Of a stretch of 64,000 nucleotides of DNA, positions 44,255 through 55,323 are shown one piece after another. The notes under the pieces were generated by a model. The model saw nothing but the letters and a program-made list of their open reading frames with translations. It made no database searches and was not told the DNA's origin. The stretch covers positions 12,853,408-12,917,407 of the forward strand of contig CP092870.1 in the NCBI GenBank assembly GCA_030710605.1, read 5' to 3'. A program made the position numbers and the translations under genes. Numbering within the stretch: the stretch's first letter is position 1; each line of letters opens with the position of its first letter. This stretch comes from Cordylochernes scorpioides. Its lineage: Eukaryota; Arthropoda; Arachnida; Pseudoscorpiones; Chernetidae.

Positions 44255-44653
44255 TATAAACAATAAAAAGTTGCGGAGGATTATATTCATGTATCTAGGG
44301 AAAGAAAGAGGCAACTCTCTTTATGCATCTGAACGATGCATTATGTTGATTACCCTAGCAAAAGACTTTACTAGAGAAGATGAAAAATGAGCCACAACAT
44401 CATTTCGCGAATTGACTTCACCTGTTTAAACTCCTTTTTGATAAATCCGACCGATTTCATAACCATTCTCGTAGTATGTTATGAAATGGAAGCCGTCACT
44501 TAATTGATGAGTACCATAGCCCAACACCATGGTATATTTATATATCATATATCATCATTACTAGAAATTTTATTTACTAGGATGAGGAACATAATGCAAC
44601 ATTGTGATACATAATTGAAAGGATAGATTCCCCTCTCTTTCTCTAGCTACATA
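44255..44653. other. Intronic, no recognised feature
   Basis: AT-rich; nothing recognised. Confidence 0.3.
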
Positions 44654-45973
44654 CAGGGTCCATTATAAAAGTAATGAGCATAATGTTATTGTGACGCGAC
44701 GATAGATAGCAGCACGGTAAAACCGTGGGAAATGTGGTGGAGGGATATGCCCTTTCAATCCATCCGGTCGTCAGTTGAGTTCGAGCAGTGTGAGGGGAGA
44801 TACATGCCTCCGCTTAAAGTGTGTTTTCAACTTTTGTAACATAGCGCGATGGAGCGTTCGCTTGAACAACGATACGCCATAAAGCTTTGCGTGAGGCTTG
44901 GAAAAAATGCAACCGAAACATTCCAGATGCTGCAAAAAGCCTTCAAGGACGATTGCATTTCAAGATCACAGTCTGGGAAGTGGCACAAGGCGTTCAAGGA
45001 GGGCCGGGAGGAGGTCGCCGACGAACCCCGTTCAGGACGCCCAACAACGGCCAGAACTGACGAGAACGTGGATCGTGTGCTCGAAGTTTTGCGTACCGAC
45101 CGTCGATTAAGCATCCAGCAAATTGCTGACACATTACACATGTCCACATTTGTGGTAAATAGGATAGTGACCGAGGATCTGCAAATGCGTAAGGTCTGTG
45201 CGAAGCTTGTGCCGAAAGTGTTGACGCAAGACCAGAAAGAACTTAGAGTTTTGCGCTGTCAAGAATTGTTAGATTTGATTCAAAATGAACCAGGCTTTCT
45301 GAACTCTGTAGTAACCGGAGACGAATCCTGGATGTTTGTATACGACCCAGAGTCGAAAAGGCAGAACTGTGCATGGCACACAAAATCATCCCCACGCCCC
45401 AAGAAAGCGCGAATGAGCAAGTCGCGCATCAAAACGATGATCATTGTCTTCTTTGACATCCGAGGAATAGTCCATTGTGAGTTTGTACCGCAGGGACAAA
45501 CTGTAAACTCAGCCTTTTACCTGGAGGTGCTCAGGAGATTGAAACGCCGGATCGCACGCGTGAGGACTGACATTAAAGACACGGTCAAGCTCCACCATGA
45601 CAATGCCACCAGCCACACAGCCTTCATCATTACCAACTTCCTGGCCCGGAGCAACACCCCGGTGATCCCTCTCTCACCCCCCTTACAGTCCCGACTTAGC
45701 TCAATGTGACTTCTTTTTGTTTCCGCGACTCAAGAGAGAGATGAAAGGAAAACATTGGGAAACCGTGAAAAACATCCAACACCATGTTACAACGTTCTTG
45801 AGAAGCATTCCTGTCGAGGAGTTTCAGGGTGCCTTTCAGGCGTGGCAAACGCGTCTCCGCAAGTGTATTGGTGGAGGAGGAATGTATTTTGAAGAAAATT
45901 GAACATTCGCACAAATTACGATCAATAAATGTATTTTGCCAGTAAATGCTCATTACTTTCATAATGGACCCTG
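44654..45973 (+). mobile_element. Full-length mariner element, 1320 bp
   Basis: Inverted ends CAGGGTCCATTATAAAAGTA and (inverse of right) CAGGGTCCATTATGAAAGTA, TA duplication on both sides (44652-44653 and 45974-45975). Length is typical for mariner. It carries one transposase gene, described separately, and lies in the 6-kb intron of the CCP gene, antisense to it. Confidence 0.93.
44849..45902 (+). pseudogene. Mariner transposase, one frameshift
   Basis: The frame opens at ATG 44849 with MERSLEQRYAIKLCVRLG and runs through both helix-turn-helix parts (RSQSGKWHKAFKEGREE, LSIQQIADTLHMSTFVV) to catalytic blocks VTGDESWMF and HHDNATSH. A run of six C at 45677-45682 shifts the frame just before the third catalytic block (PYSPDLA type), ending the frame at 45709; the correct frame resumes and ends at 45902 with the usual C-terminal WETVKNIQHHV and FEEN. 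One base too many in the C run is the only disabling change I see, so either inactivation is recent or it is a sequencing error. Confidence 0.9.
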
Positions 45974-47149
45974 TATTTATAAAATATTATTTCATCTCTT
46001 TATTACGGTTATTGACATCTCAAAAACAACATCTAATTTCCTATGGCACAGACAAACACTTGAAGCAAAAACATCACAAAAGGTAAATTGTGAAGCGACG
46101 CATTTCTATCTCAAAATTGCTAGTAGCCGATTGGTTAGAGGTAGTAGCACAATTTAAAATCTAGTATGAACTTGAGAATATAAAAACTCTAATAAAGTAT
46201 TTGCGTTTTATTTTGTCTTTTACGTTTTCTTACCGGCTGAAAGTGAATTATATCTGTAGGCTTGAAACTAATTTTCATTGTTTTCTAACGGAATATTTGC
46301 GCTTGAGATCAAAAACGTCTACAGATTCGAATCTTTATGAATATCTATCGGTAAATTTTATAGAGAGTGGTGAAGTGTAACTAACTTTGAATACAAATCT
46401 TGTGAGAGTTTGCCATAGGCCAATGTCATTCTTGAAGATAAAGATGTCACTGAATGCGTTATATAAAAGAAAATATCTAAAATCAATAACTAAAGATCCC
46501 TTACGAGCACCTATATGCAAATATAGAAATCGGATATTTTGTTACACAAGTTTGAAGTACCACAGAACCCAACTACTCAAATAGCCGCCTCTAAATTAAG
46601 AGGCTCCATGGTAACTATCCATTATAAAAGTTGGTAGGAGTTTTAATTTTGATCGTCAGCTTAATTCAAAATAAATAGAGGTCATTTAATTTTTTTTTGT
46701 GACACACACGTAGGTTGGTTTACGATGTGCTATTGTAGGCTTAATTGTGGGTTTAAAATGGCTGAAGGATAATTAAATGAGATTTCGACGTGGTGGCAGA
46801 TTAGCACTCGGAGCACGTCGGGAGTAATGGAGCCTGGCTGGTAATGATTTCTTCTCTTTACAACATGCGGGAGTTTAATGATGCCTAGCGACACCCACTT
46901 TAATTTCTTCTACCGCCCCAATTTATTATGGAAATCCCCATTACTTTACTTACTGCCAGTGTTGCTTATGTGGACGACAACTTATTCAGAAATTATCGGA
47001 GAATATTAAAGAGAGATTTCAAGAAAATATTCGCCAATGTTTAATTGAAAAAGATGAAAAATATAGATTATGATTTATTGTTTAAAATAAAATGATGTTT
47101 TTTTCCTGTTTATTATGTTACGTGATAAAACAATAGAATAAAATAAATA
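45974..47149. other. Intronic, no recognised feature
   Basis: AT-rich; nothing recognised. Confidence 0.3.
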
Positions 47150-47430
47150 ATAAAAAGGTCAGGTGTTGATATCAAAAACATTGAAGGCATATCCTGACCA
47201 GAATCACATGCGCTTTTTAGATTGCAGAGCGCCATCTAGTGTAGCAAAAATAAACTAAACGTTTATTTAACTTGCTCCGTGATATTTGGCCAACCCAATT
47301 TCTTGATAAATCAAGAAAAGCCATCCACGAACGCGTTTCGCGCTGTTGGCACTCGTCAGCGTGGAGCTGGCTGTACCACTGTCATCTAAAAAGCACATGT
47401 GTTTTTAATCAGGATATGCCTTCATTATTT
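47150..47430. mobile_element. Palindromic-end element (family F), copy 2
   Basis: GGCATATCCTGACCAGAATC at the left and ATCAGGATATGCC at the right. Interior has GCAGAGCGCCATCTAGTG, TTGATAAATCAAGAAAAGCC, ATCCACGAACGCG and a short LINE-like GCTGTTGGCACTCGTCAGCG. An AGATGGCGC motif (reverse) is at 47229-47237. Confidence 0.75.
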
Positions 47431-47991
47431 ATGATGTTACGTGTAATATTATGGTTATATATATGTCATAATATATACTCTTCCAGGAATAATAAAACAA
47501 ACCTAGAGCCATCCCAGAGGGAGATGGGATGTAAAGTACGGTCAATTGAGACAGCAGGACATTCCAAAGAGGCGGAAAATGGGGCCCGTCCGCCAACACC
47601 TGGGGACTATTTTTGGATAGTCGGGGGTGGTGTACAAGACAAAAATGGTCATTCAGCGGTGGCGCTCGCTCTCTCTCGGATGGCTTCCAAATTCCTCTAC
47701 CAATTTGTGGCGTGATTATTTCCTTTTCCCACATTATCACTATATTGTCACATATATATATAAAACTAGAATTATGTTTAATTATAAAAAAGCTGACTAA
47801 AGAAGTACTAACCTTAGAAATAGAACGAGAAGCATTTTGCCTACCATTTAGCAAATTAGTTCTATGCAGCGTTCGCGGTCAGAGAAAGATGGTTGCAAAG
47901 TGTTCGTAACCCTACCAAAATAACAATAGAAAACGTCCAATTTTTATTATATTCAACGTTATGTTGATAACATTGGAAGATTAAAAGAAAA
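47431..47991. other. Intronic, no recognised gene
   Basis: Contains mutually antisense ORFs (47272-47715 plus, 47429-47854 minus) with no family resemblance; probably chance. Confidence 0.35.
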
Positions 47992-48190
47992 AGGCATCTC
48001 CTAATCGTGCAACTAAAAGTTGCTGATAACTTACGCCATCTGTCGGAATAAATATCAACTAATCGTAGATTTTTTAATTATTCCAGAATTAGCCGAATAC
48101 CCATTCTTGATTAATCAAGAAAAGCTAACCACGTATTAATTTCTGGCTGTTGGCTCTCATCAGCTTGGTTGAATGACCAACAAACTGGTT
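47992..48190. repeat. Interspersed element (family C), second copy
   Basis: AATCGTGCAACTAAAAGTTG, CTGATAACTTACGCCATCTG, CGGAATAAATATCAACTAAT is the inverse of 8986-9070; followed by GCTGTTGGCTCTCATCAGCT, also seen in family F and at 49225-49255. Confidence 0.65.
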
Positions 48191-48413
48191 TTAAAGCATT
48201 CTGAAAAATCATGAAACGGGTAGCAAGCCGGAAATATGTGAGAACGCTAAAGTATGTGACAACAGTACAATATCTCTGTTATACTATTATTTTCTGATTG
48301 AAAGAATAGTTGTGCAGATTTGTAAGGGGAGGGGTAAGAGAGAGGAAGTATAGATGGGAAGTGGGGAACACTAGAAATCTCGTCCCGTTCAGTTCACTGA
48401 AGAGATAGCTCAC

Positions 48414-48629
48414 CGAGGCAGCGGGGCAGGGGATGCGACCAGTTGCCATCCTGCATGCATGTCGTAGAGATGTCCGGCCCTTCCATTGTCATCCCGTCGA
48501 AGCAGCGGAAGAAGATCATGGCATTCAGGCGGGTGCTGGAGCCCTTCAGGAAACCGTTGTGGAGGACTCCCGGGGGGCCGCAGTCGATCTCTGCAGCCAC
48601 ACTCTTCTGCTCGGATTTGCACATCTGTC
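48414..48629 (-). CDS. CCP/Ig protein, exon encoding CCP module 3
   Basis: A 216-nt phase 1-1 exon; acceptor CTCTATTTAG|GA, donor CTCG|GTGAGC. It starts with a 16-residue linker (QMCKSEQKSVAAEI) with an extra Cys, then a sushi module: DCGPPGVLHNGF, FFRC, TTC, PRC, and Trp in GNWSHPLPRC. Confidence 0.92.
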
Positions 48630-48659
48630 CTAAATAGAGAATGAAATCTCTTTTGAGAA

Positions 48660-48990
48660 CATACTTCACAATTATAAAGCAATAACGTTCCATCTATAGG
48701 TAATTCTACTGTCCTAAAAGCCTGCCGGCTTATGGACCGAAAGGTCTTGGAGGCCATTTGCTTCTAAGATGTCCTAAAAGCCTATGCCCACAGTTTGCTT
48801 AAATACAATTTCTAAGATTGCACCCTTCATTGTAGCCTTTATAAGCAGAATGGACCAATACAGTATTATAAGAAGCAATCTGGTAGATTAATTTGGCGAA
48901 ATCGCTGGGAGGTTTCACCACTGATGATCCAAGTCCTCCCAATAATTTTCATCCCAGTAAGGACAGTAGAAGTTTGTTTGATGTGTGAAA
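48660..48990. mobile_element. Hairpin MITE (family A), just upstream of the CCP module 3 exon
   Basis: TTGGCGAAATCGCTGGGAGG, TTTCACCACTGATGATCC, AAGTCCTCCCAATAATTTTC, GTAAGGACAGTAGAAGTTTG. The left side is broken by an unrelated ACCGAAAGGTCTTGGAGGCC segment (48736-48756). Confidence 0.75.
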
Positions 48991-49715
48991 GAATCATTCG
49001 TGTTTTAATTCTTTAATTTTCACTTCACAATATAATGAAGAAAAATAAGTGTAAAATCGAGGAGTTCAGACAGTTAAATAATAGACTACTAAACTCAACG
49101 TTAAAGATGGCTGAGCGCCATCTACCGTGTAAAATAACAACTAAATGTTGATTAAAATTTATTCTAAACTAATCCCCGAATAGCTTTTCATAATACACGA
49201 AGAAAGCCAACCAATTAGGCGTTTCGGGCTGTTGGCTCTCATTAGCGTGGTACAGGCTCTATATAATATATACCTATGATACGAAAGAAGCATTTTCTTC
49301 CTTCTCGGTATTTGACCAATATTCGGTAAGAAATAAATCCAAATTTAATTGTGTTAGTTATTCAGACAATTTTTTTTATTTAATCGATGTTTATTTCGTG
49401 ATTAGGTCATGCCTTTCTTATTCCTACATATTAAATAAAATATTGCATATTGCATAATTGCATGCAAATATTACATGCATTATATGCTATTATTGCACAT
49501 ATTGCATAAAATTGAATAAAAAGGCTTATGGAGGATAAAATATTACTTTATTAATATCTCGATTGCAGGGTATGTAGGTCTTTATAAAGGTCAATTGTAC
49601 CGATTGATGAGGGCTGGTGAGGGCTACATCTAGAAATAGTGATCATTATTTTCTCCGATTTTTATATTGTGTAATCACTAATTTCTATAAGTGCTGAATA
49701 TTTGAAGAAACACAT
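48991..49715. other. Intronic; family C/F fragment at 49100-49260
   Basis: GGCTGAGCGCCATCTACCG and GCGTTTCGGGCTGTTGGCTC fragments of the dispersed families, including an AGATGGCGC motif (reverse) at 49115-49123. Otherwise AT-rich. Confidence 0.45.
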
Positions 49716-49930
49716 GTGGGGGTGTGTGGAATGTGTCTATATGTGTCTGTGGGTGTGTGGTGTGTATTTATATGTATGGGGTTATGTGTAAATAAGTGGA
49801 GGTCTGAGGGTGTGTAGTGTGTGTGGTGTGTTTATATATGTGTATAAATATGCGTGGAGGTGTGAGGGTGTGTGAATGTGGGTGCGGTGTGTGTAGTATG
49901 TATGGGGAGAGGGTGTGTGTGAGGGGTTTA
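49716..49930. repeat. GT-rich low-complexity tract
   Basis: Irregular runs of GTGTGTGG, GGTGTGTGTAGT and GGTGTGAGGGTGTG over about 210 bp on the plus strand. Confidence 0.85.
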
Positions 49931-50112
49931 GGCATCTCGCTTGATTCCTTTGTACTATAATTTGGTGTCCAAGATAATATTCAATATACTAAATACTTTA
50001 CTATATAATTTGTAAGACATTCACGATATAGATAGCCACTTTATTTTTGCTGTTATGATAGTGTCGAAATGAGGCTAACACATAAAGGCGAGTTGCGATA
50101 TTTAAAGCTCAC

Positions 50113-50460
50113 CTTCACATTTGGGCTCGCTCCAAGACCAATGCTTGCTGGCTCCGCAGGTGCGAGTGACGTTGCCTACGAGGCGGTAGCCGTAGTGACA
50201 CTCGTAAGACACCACGGCGTTGAAGGACGTGACTGTGTAGACGGCACGGCCATGCGGTGGGTCAGGCGGCGCGGGACACTGGATGGGCCGGCAAGCAGGC
50301 AGCACGCCGCTCCACAGGCCGTCCGTCTGACAGTAGCGGTTGGCGCGGCCCACCAGCTCGTAGCCCTCCACGCAGTGGTACGTCACCCTGGACGTGAACG
50401 TGAACTGGTCGCCCTCGCGTCTGGCGAACGGCACCTCGCCCGGTGACCCGCAGCTACGCG
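50113..50460 (-). CDS. CCP/Ig protein, exon encoding CCP modules 1 and 2
   Basis: A 348-nt phase 1-1 exon; acceptor GTGTCGTAG|CG, donor GAAG|GTGAGC. Two complete sushi modules in one exon: SCGSPGEVPF, TYHC, NRYC, LPAC (Trp in GLWSGVLPAC) and IQCPAPPDPPHG, SYEC, TRTC, PKC (Trp in KHWSWSEPKC). It is the most 5' exon recognised, so numbering of modules is relative to this window; signal peptide and possibly other domains must be encoded further upstream. Confidence 0.92.
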
Positions 50461-50984
50461 CTACGACACCACAACTCTGGTCACACTAACATCAACACCA
50501 TTGTTACACATATATTAGATTCAGTAGAATGCGGTTACAACATTCCCCGATTTTATGCTATTCATATATATGTGCAAATTTTCTTGGTGCCGGTACACTT
50601 TTTTTTTACCTCACGTAAACACCGCTATCCCGCTTAAAGCGAAGTCCAGAACAAAGTTCTGAAGTTAATTGGTCCAGAGAGGATCTTCCAAGCCCGTCTA
50701 CTAGGAAGGTTTTATGGCTTTATTGAATGGTTTCAGCAGAGAATCAAAAGTAGATTGTACGAACTTGGTAGCGCTTGCGTTGGATGACTTCGAAGGAAAT
50801 TGATCATTTTGGGAAGTCAAAGTTTCATAAAACCTTTTTTTTTTTCGATCAATAATCTCTCTGCATCTACCCAAAGAATGGTACTAAAGGTAAATTGTTT
50901 TCTAAAGACTTCAAGGGTACCACAAGAAAGGAACACTATATTTTTTTCTCAACTATAATGCCAAATTTACATATTGGTCTAAAA
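50461..50984. other. Intronic/upstream, no recognised feature
   Basis: AT-rich; nothing recognised. Confidence 0.3.
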
Positions 50985-51305
50985 ATGGCGAAACCGCTGG
51001 GAAAGTTCACCATTGATGAGCCGCGCCCTATCTCTTTAAATTTTTATTCATATCAGGATAAGGGCTGTAAAAATAATTTCTAATTATATATATTTTAGAA
51101 TAAAAATATAATATTATAAGTATATTATATATATAAGTATAGTATATTATAAGTATAATATAAAAGAGTATAATATATGTTTATAATTTTATATTGAGAT
51201 ATAAGACTTTTTCTTTTTCAAAAATAGTTTAGATTTTTTTTATAACAGATGAAGCGCTAATGCATCATACATATTCATCTATTTAGATTGAATAAAAATA
51301 TAGTT
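50985..51305. other. Fragment of MITE family A plus TA-rich tract
   Basis: 50985-51030 holds ATGGCGAAACCGCTGGGAAA, TTCACCATTGATGAGCC. 51095-51200 is a TATAAGTATA-rich tract. Confidence 0.5.
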
Positions 51306-51612
51306 TTTTACGGGGGGGTCGGTGGAAGGCTGGTTAAACCGTTTGGTTTTCGACCACTAGGACCCGGGTTCGATTCCCGCATTGGACACTTTTTTTCTGT
51401 TAAAAAAAAAATGCTTCAATGGCCCCCGATTCTTGCAAAAGTCCATCCCCACCAGCGAGTGCAAGTAACCAAACGGGGCTCTGGCATTTGTAAGTGCAAA
51501 GTCGAACTGCTTTTCACATGTGTAGACATGTGGTGCGCTTACAGTAAAAGCAGTCGCTAACTACCCACCATGATTATCATGGCCTGTACCACGTGTACTA
51601 GGGATAAGCAAA
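51306..51612 (+). mobile_element. tRNA-derived SINE (family E), copy 3 (best preserved)
   Basis: Head: GTCGGTGGAAGGCTGGTTAA (A-box region), TTTGGTTTTCGACCACTAG (TTC in the anticodon-loop position), ACCCGGGTTCGATTCCCGC (intact B box). Body: CCCCGATTCTTGCAAAAG, TCCATCCCCACCAGCGAGTG, AACCAAACGGGGCTCTGG, ACATGTGTAGACATGTGGTG, CATGATTATCATGGCCTGTA, CCACGTGTACTAGGGATAAG, then an A-rich end. Confidence 0.85.
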
Positions 51613-51660
51613 ATAAAAAATAGTTTTTTACAAGTGGCAACTGAGTTATAAGATTCATGA

Positions 51661-52579
51661 TCACTTATAACTAGTGCGCCAATTATCTTTTATAATGTAA
51701 ACGTGTGTTCCAGATAATCTATTGACTATCTTTTCATGATAAGAACTGGTAAATTGTCTTTTTGTACATGAACCAAAAGTTGTTTCCACAATAACTTCAG
51801 AATTAAAGGCATAGAATGGCCCTGCATCTCTCTTTGCGTTCTGTATTAAATGGTATAACTTTAAGCCGATGTTTTGCAATATACCTAAATCCACACCTCT
51901 TTGAGATTGTCATAAATTGTAGAAATGAAATATACAGGTGGTATATAGCTTTATAGAGTTAGATGCAAATCATTTAACCACTTCTCTAATTCGCGCTTTG
52001 TCAATTTTTAGGATGCTCCCTTGTAAGCATATCAGTATGTATTAGACAATGTCAAAGAAACAAAAACCTTCTTCTTACATTCACACTTTCTTCTCCTGAT
52101 CCATCCTTCGCCCAAAGCTGTTCATAAGTTAAATGAGCACAGCACATTCCTTTGATATATTCAATTTGCAAAAGTTCGATTTAAACTATGGTTTCTGTAG
52201 TTAATTCAATATCTCTTTCTTCGAATAAAATTATTCTTTTATATTGCTTAATAAACTTTCGTTAGTAAAGACTTCAATTTTTGTACAAATAAATTATTTT
52301 TCTAAATAAAGCCAATTCACATTCGATCGATTTTGTTCTGGATTTAAGTCTTGACGTTGAAGGATTATATTTCCCCTTCTTGTGAGAACCTAGGTTTTCT
52401 GCGACATTGTTATCTGTTACACATACCTTCCTTCTCGAATAAAATCTAGAATCATAATTTGATATATTTTCGTTCACCAATGATTCCTGTTTAGATTCTG
52501 TGTCATGATAACTATCTGTATCAGAAGTATCTGACAAATCACAAATTATTTCAAAACGGTAATTATTGTGTGAATTCAC
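51661..52579 (-). other. Unrecognised degenerate coding remnant
   Basis: Two minus-strand ORFs (52274-52579, with acidic SDTSDTDSYHDTES near the start and a basic stretch, and 51661-51894) lie in line, separated by stops. AT-rich codons. They may be pieces of one decayed transposon gene, but no family is recognised. Confidence 0.3.
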
Positions 52580-52620
52580 TCTGAGTACTACCAGAAGAAA
52601 GCATACTAGCCATAAATATA

Positions 52621-53070
52621 TCTATATATATAAAAATGAATGTTTGTATGTTTGTTGGTTTGTATGTCCGGTATACAAATTCGCAGTAGTTCACTAATTC
52701 AAACCAAAATTTCATACATAGGTAAAAAATAACGCGGATGACGATAGGCTATTTTATAAAATATATAAATCAATTATTAAAACTATATATTCAAATTATT
52801 CTACTTAGCTCACGAGCAGCGCTCTCTAGAACGCTCAGGCGACCTGAGCGTTCTAGACGAGAAGCTTTTTCTTAATTACAATGCAAGTCCTTAACTATAT
52901 TTACAGGTTTTCTAATTTATAACTATTTCACATATTTACATATATATTTTCATTTTTTGCTATAACTGATCTAATTCGCCGTTTAAAATAACTGCTCTTG
53001 CTATATTTTATGTGTTTGAATAATACATTTAATCGCGTAAACCCGGGCGTTGCCCGGGTCATTCGTCTAG
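52621..53070 (+). mobile_element. Non-autonomous Helitron, 450 bp
   Basis: Starts A|TCTATATATATAAAAATG, ends in hairpin ACCCGGGCGTTGCCCGGGT (53041-53059) plus ATTCGTCTAG|T. These are exact Helitron boundaries (5' TC, 3' CTRR, insertion between A and T). The left 200 bp match 1588-1800. A second perfect hairpin with 15-bp arms and 3-nt loop lies inside (52825-52857). Confidence 0.85.
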
Positions 53071-53653
53071 TAACATATATAAATATCTTATAAAATTTGA
53101 AAAATATTAAATTAAAAGTAAATGTTCGAAGTTCTGAAAACTTAGTACATAGAAACATAAAATATAATGAAATTAACCTCCAGTTTTACGATAATACGGT
53201 TGAATGGAAGAATGTTACCCTCAACCAAGGGTTGGCAATCTTGTGAGTCGGAAAGTTAAAAATTACAATTTACAAAATTTCTTAAAGAGACACAAAATGT
53301 TTTTATTGCCTAAGATAAATAGTATATTCTCGAATAAATAAGTATTTGCGCTTGTAAATATATAAATAACCGCAGTTTCACATCCAAAGAGCCCCATGTG
53401 ACTCGCCAGCCGCAGTTTTCCGACCCCTGCCCTTAACCAAACTATTACGCCAGGTAAATTTGAGATGCTTAAAAGACTATAATACTTCGATCATTTCCGA
53501 AACGACTTTATAAAGCAGTATGTCTCATATGATAATGCTACATATGAATAAAATGATTAAATTGAATGTATTCAATGTCTCCTTATAATATATACAAACT
53601 ATCGAGCGAGATATGTGGAAATATGTAAATATTCTGTTACAATATATATATAT
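53071..53653. other. Upstream region, no recognised feature
   Basis: AT-rich; nothing recognised. Confidence 0.3.
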
Positions 53654-53817
53654 ATGAAAATTCAAACTATTTCAGAAGTGTAAGATTCTTTTTGAAATTA
53701 AACAATTTCTACTGTCTTTTTGATCTTTTCCTTTGTTCTGTTGGTTAATGATATTTGATAAGCTTAAAATAATTTCAAAAAGGATCTTACGCGTCTAAAA
53801 TAGTTTCGAATTTTCAT
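53654..53817. mobile_element. Fold-back MITE related to family A arms
   Basis: Left ATGAAAATTCAAACTATTTC, TAAGATTCTTTTTGAAATTA; right TAATTTCAAAAAGGATCTTA, CGCGTCTAAAATAGTTTCGA, ATTTTCAT. Followed by AACAGATGGTGCG, a variant of the AGATGGCGC border. Confidence 0.75.
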
Positions 53818-55323
53818 AACAGATGGTGCGTTAGCGCATCATAATACAATATTAATATACACACACAAAGCTTTATTAAGACCACCGGTCTTATACATCG
53901 CCACAGGAAGGGAGTATAAATGGAGCTCATTTACTCCAGACAGCGCATAACCCAACAGCCTCCTGTTACAATATATAGGATACATTTATAGGGAAATGTA
54001 ATAAACTCTAGAAATACTCGTTCCAATAATATTTCTGCCAAAGAATGCTGCTCCGGCAAAAATACCAAAAGAACCACAAATGTTACAATCTGATCAGCAG
54101 ATGGAACATCCACCGCAGAAAGAAAATAGTTTGAATCTCAAAATACCATCGCCGAAATGTAATTTTTACCAACCGACTTAATGAAGTCCTGCGGAATTCC
54201 AATTTAAAGTCAATCTTTTGCTCTGATATTGGTGACATTTAGGCTGTGGTATGCGGAACATGCCTGAATTATACAGACGCTTACAATTCTACTTTAAATC
54301 CTCCATCCCCCATATCTCTCTCTGTCCCCCCCCCATATCTCTCTCTCTGTATGGAAATTATGCTATATATTCAGATTTATATGCAGACCGCACGATAATT
54401 TCAATGTGCTTCTCTAGCTCTGCTCTCTATAAATGGTAACCATTTAAAAAACAAATTTAGAATAAATTTACCATTATATGTATCAAATATATTAAACGAC
54501 ATGTTTCTCTAGTATAAAAATATATTTAATAAAATAATCAATACATGGAGAATATGCCTAGAGGTAAAATATGAAACAACACAATAGGATATTTCTACAC
54601 TTCGTTGACTAGTATTTATCGGGACATAGTCTATAATTTATATTAATTAAAGGAAGGAATGAAAACCAATAAGGATTAGACCAATTGAAACTTTAACTAA
54701 TAAAATAATATTAAACCATTTATATATACTGAAATAATAAATAGTTATAAAGACCTAGGAAAATTGACCTTAATAGGTTTACCAGTGTGACTCCTCTCTG
54801 GGCTTTCTCTCTTAAATTTTCTTATACCTGGTACTTTCTCTATTCCAATTTCATAGAGTAAACATTTTAGGTATATTTGATTGGAATTTTGTCTTATATT
54901 GTATCCTCCATTTTCACACTAGATTGTGTGTGGTGTGTGTGCCATTAAAATAGGCTTTATTAGAAAATCACAAAATGAATTTTAAAAATTATAAAAATAA
55001 AAATCTTAACATTTTTCTTCAAGTGAGAAGAGATAAGAAAAAAAAACTTTTCTATTTCCCTTTAGCTTGATTTTAATTATTGGAAAATTATTATAATGGT
55101 TCTGTCTTTGTTCTTTTCTACAAACCTTTCTCTTCGCTTATTCCTTTTTCTACCCAGCCTATGACGAGTAACGGCTGAAGCTATGATGGAGTTTTCTTTT
55201 TTTAATCCTATTATATCTCTCTATTTATTTATTATATAAATATAAAAAACCTCTTATGCTCATTCCAACTAAATAATAAAATTAAATTTTCGAATTTTCC
55301 TGATATTATTTCATATAAATATA
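53818..55323. other. Upstream region, no recognised feature
   Basis: AT-rich, some C-rich microsatellite at 54306-54345 (TCTCTCTCTGTCCCCCCCC). No gene. Confidence 0.3.

Noticed and set aside
47272-47909. Overlapping ORFs on both strands near 47.3-47.9 kb
   Set aside because: No domain, overlaps a dispersed repeat, mutually antisense; likely chance.
50069-50446. 125-codon plus-strand ORF
   Set aside because: Antisense shadow of the two-CCP exon.
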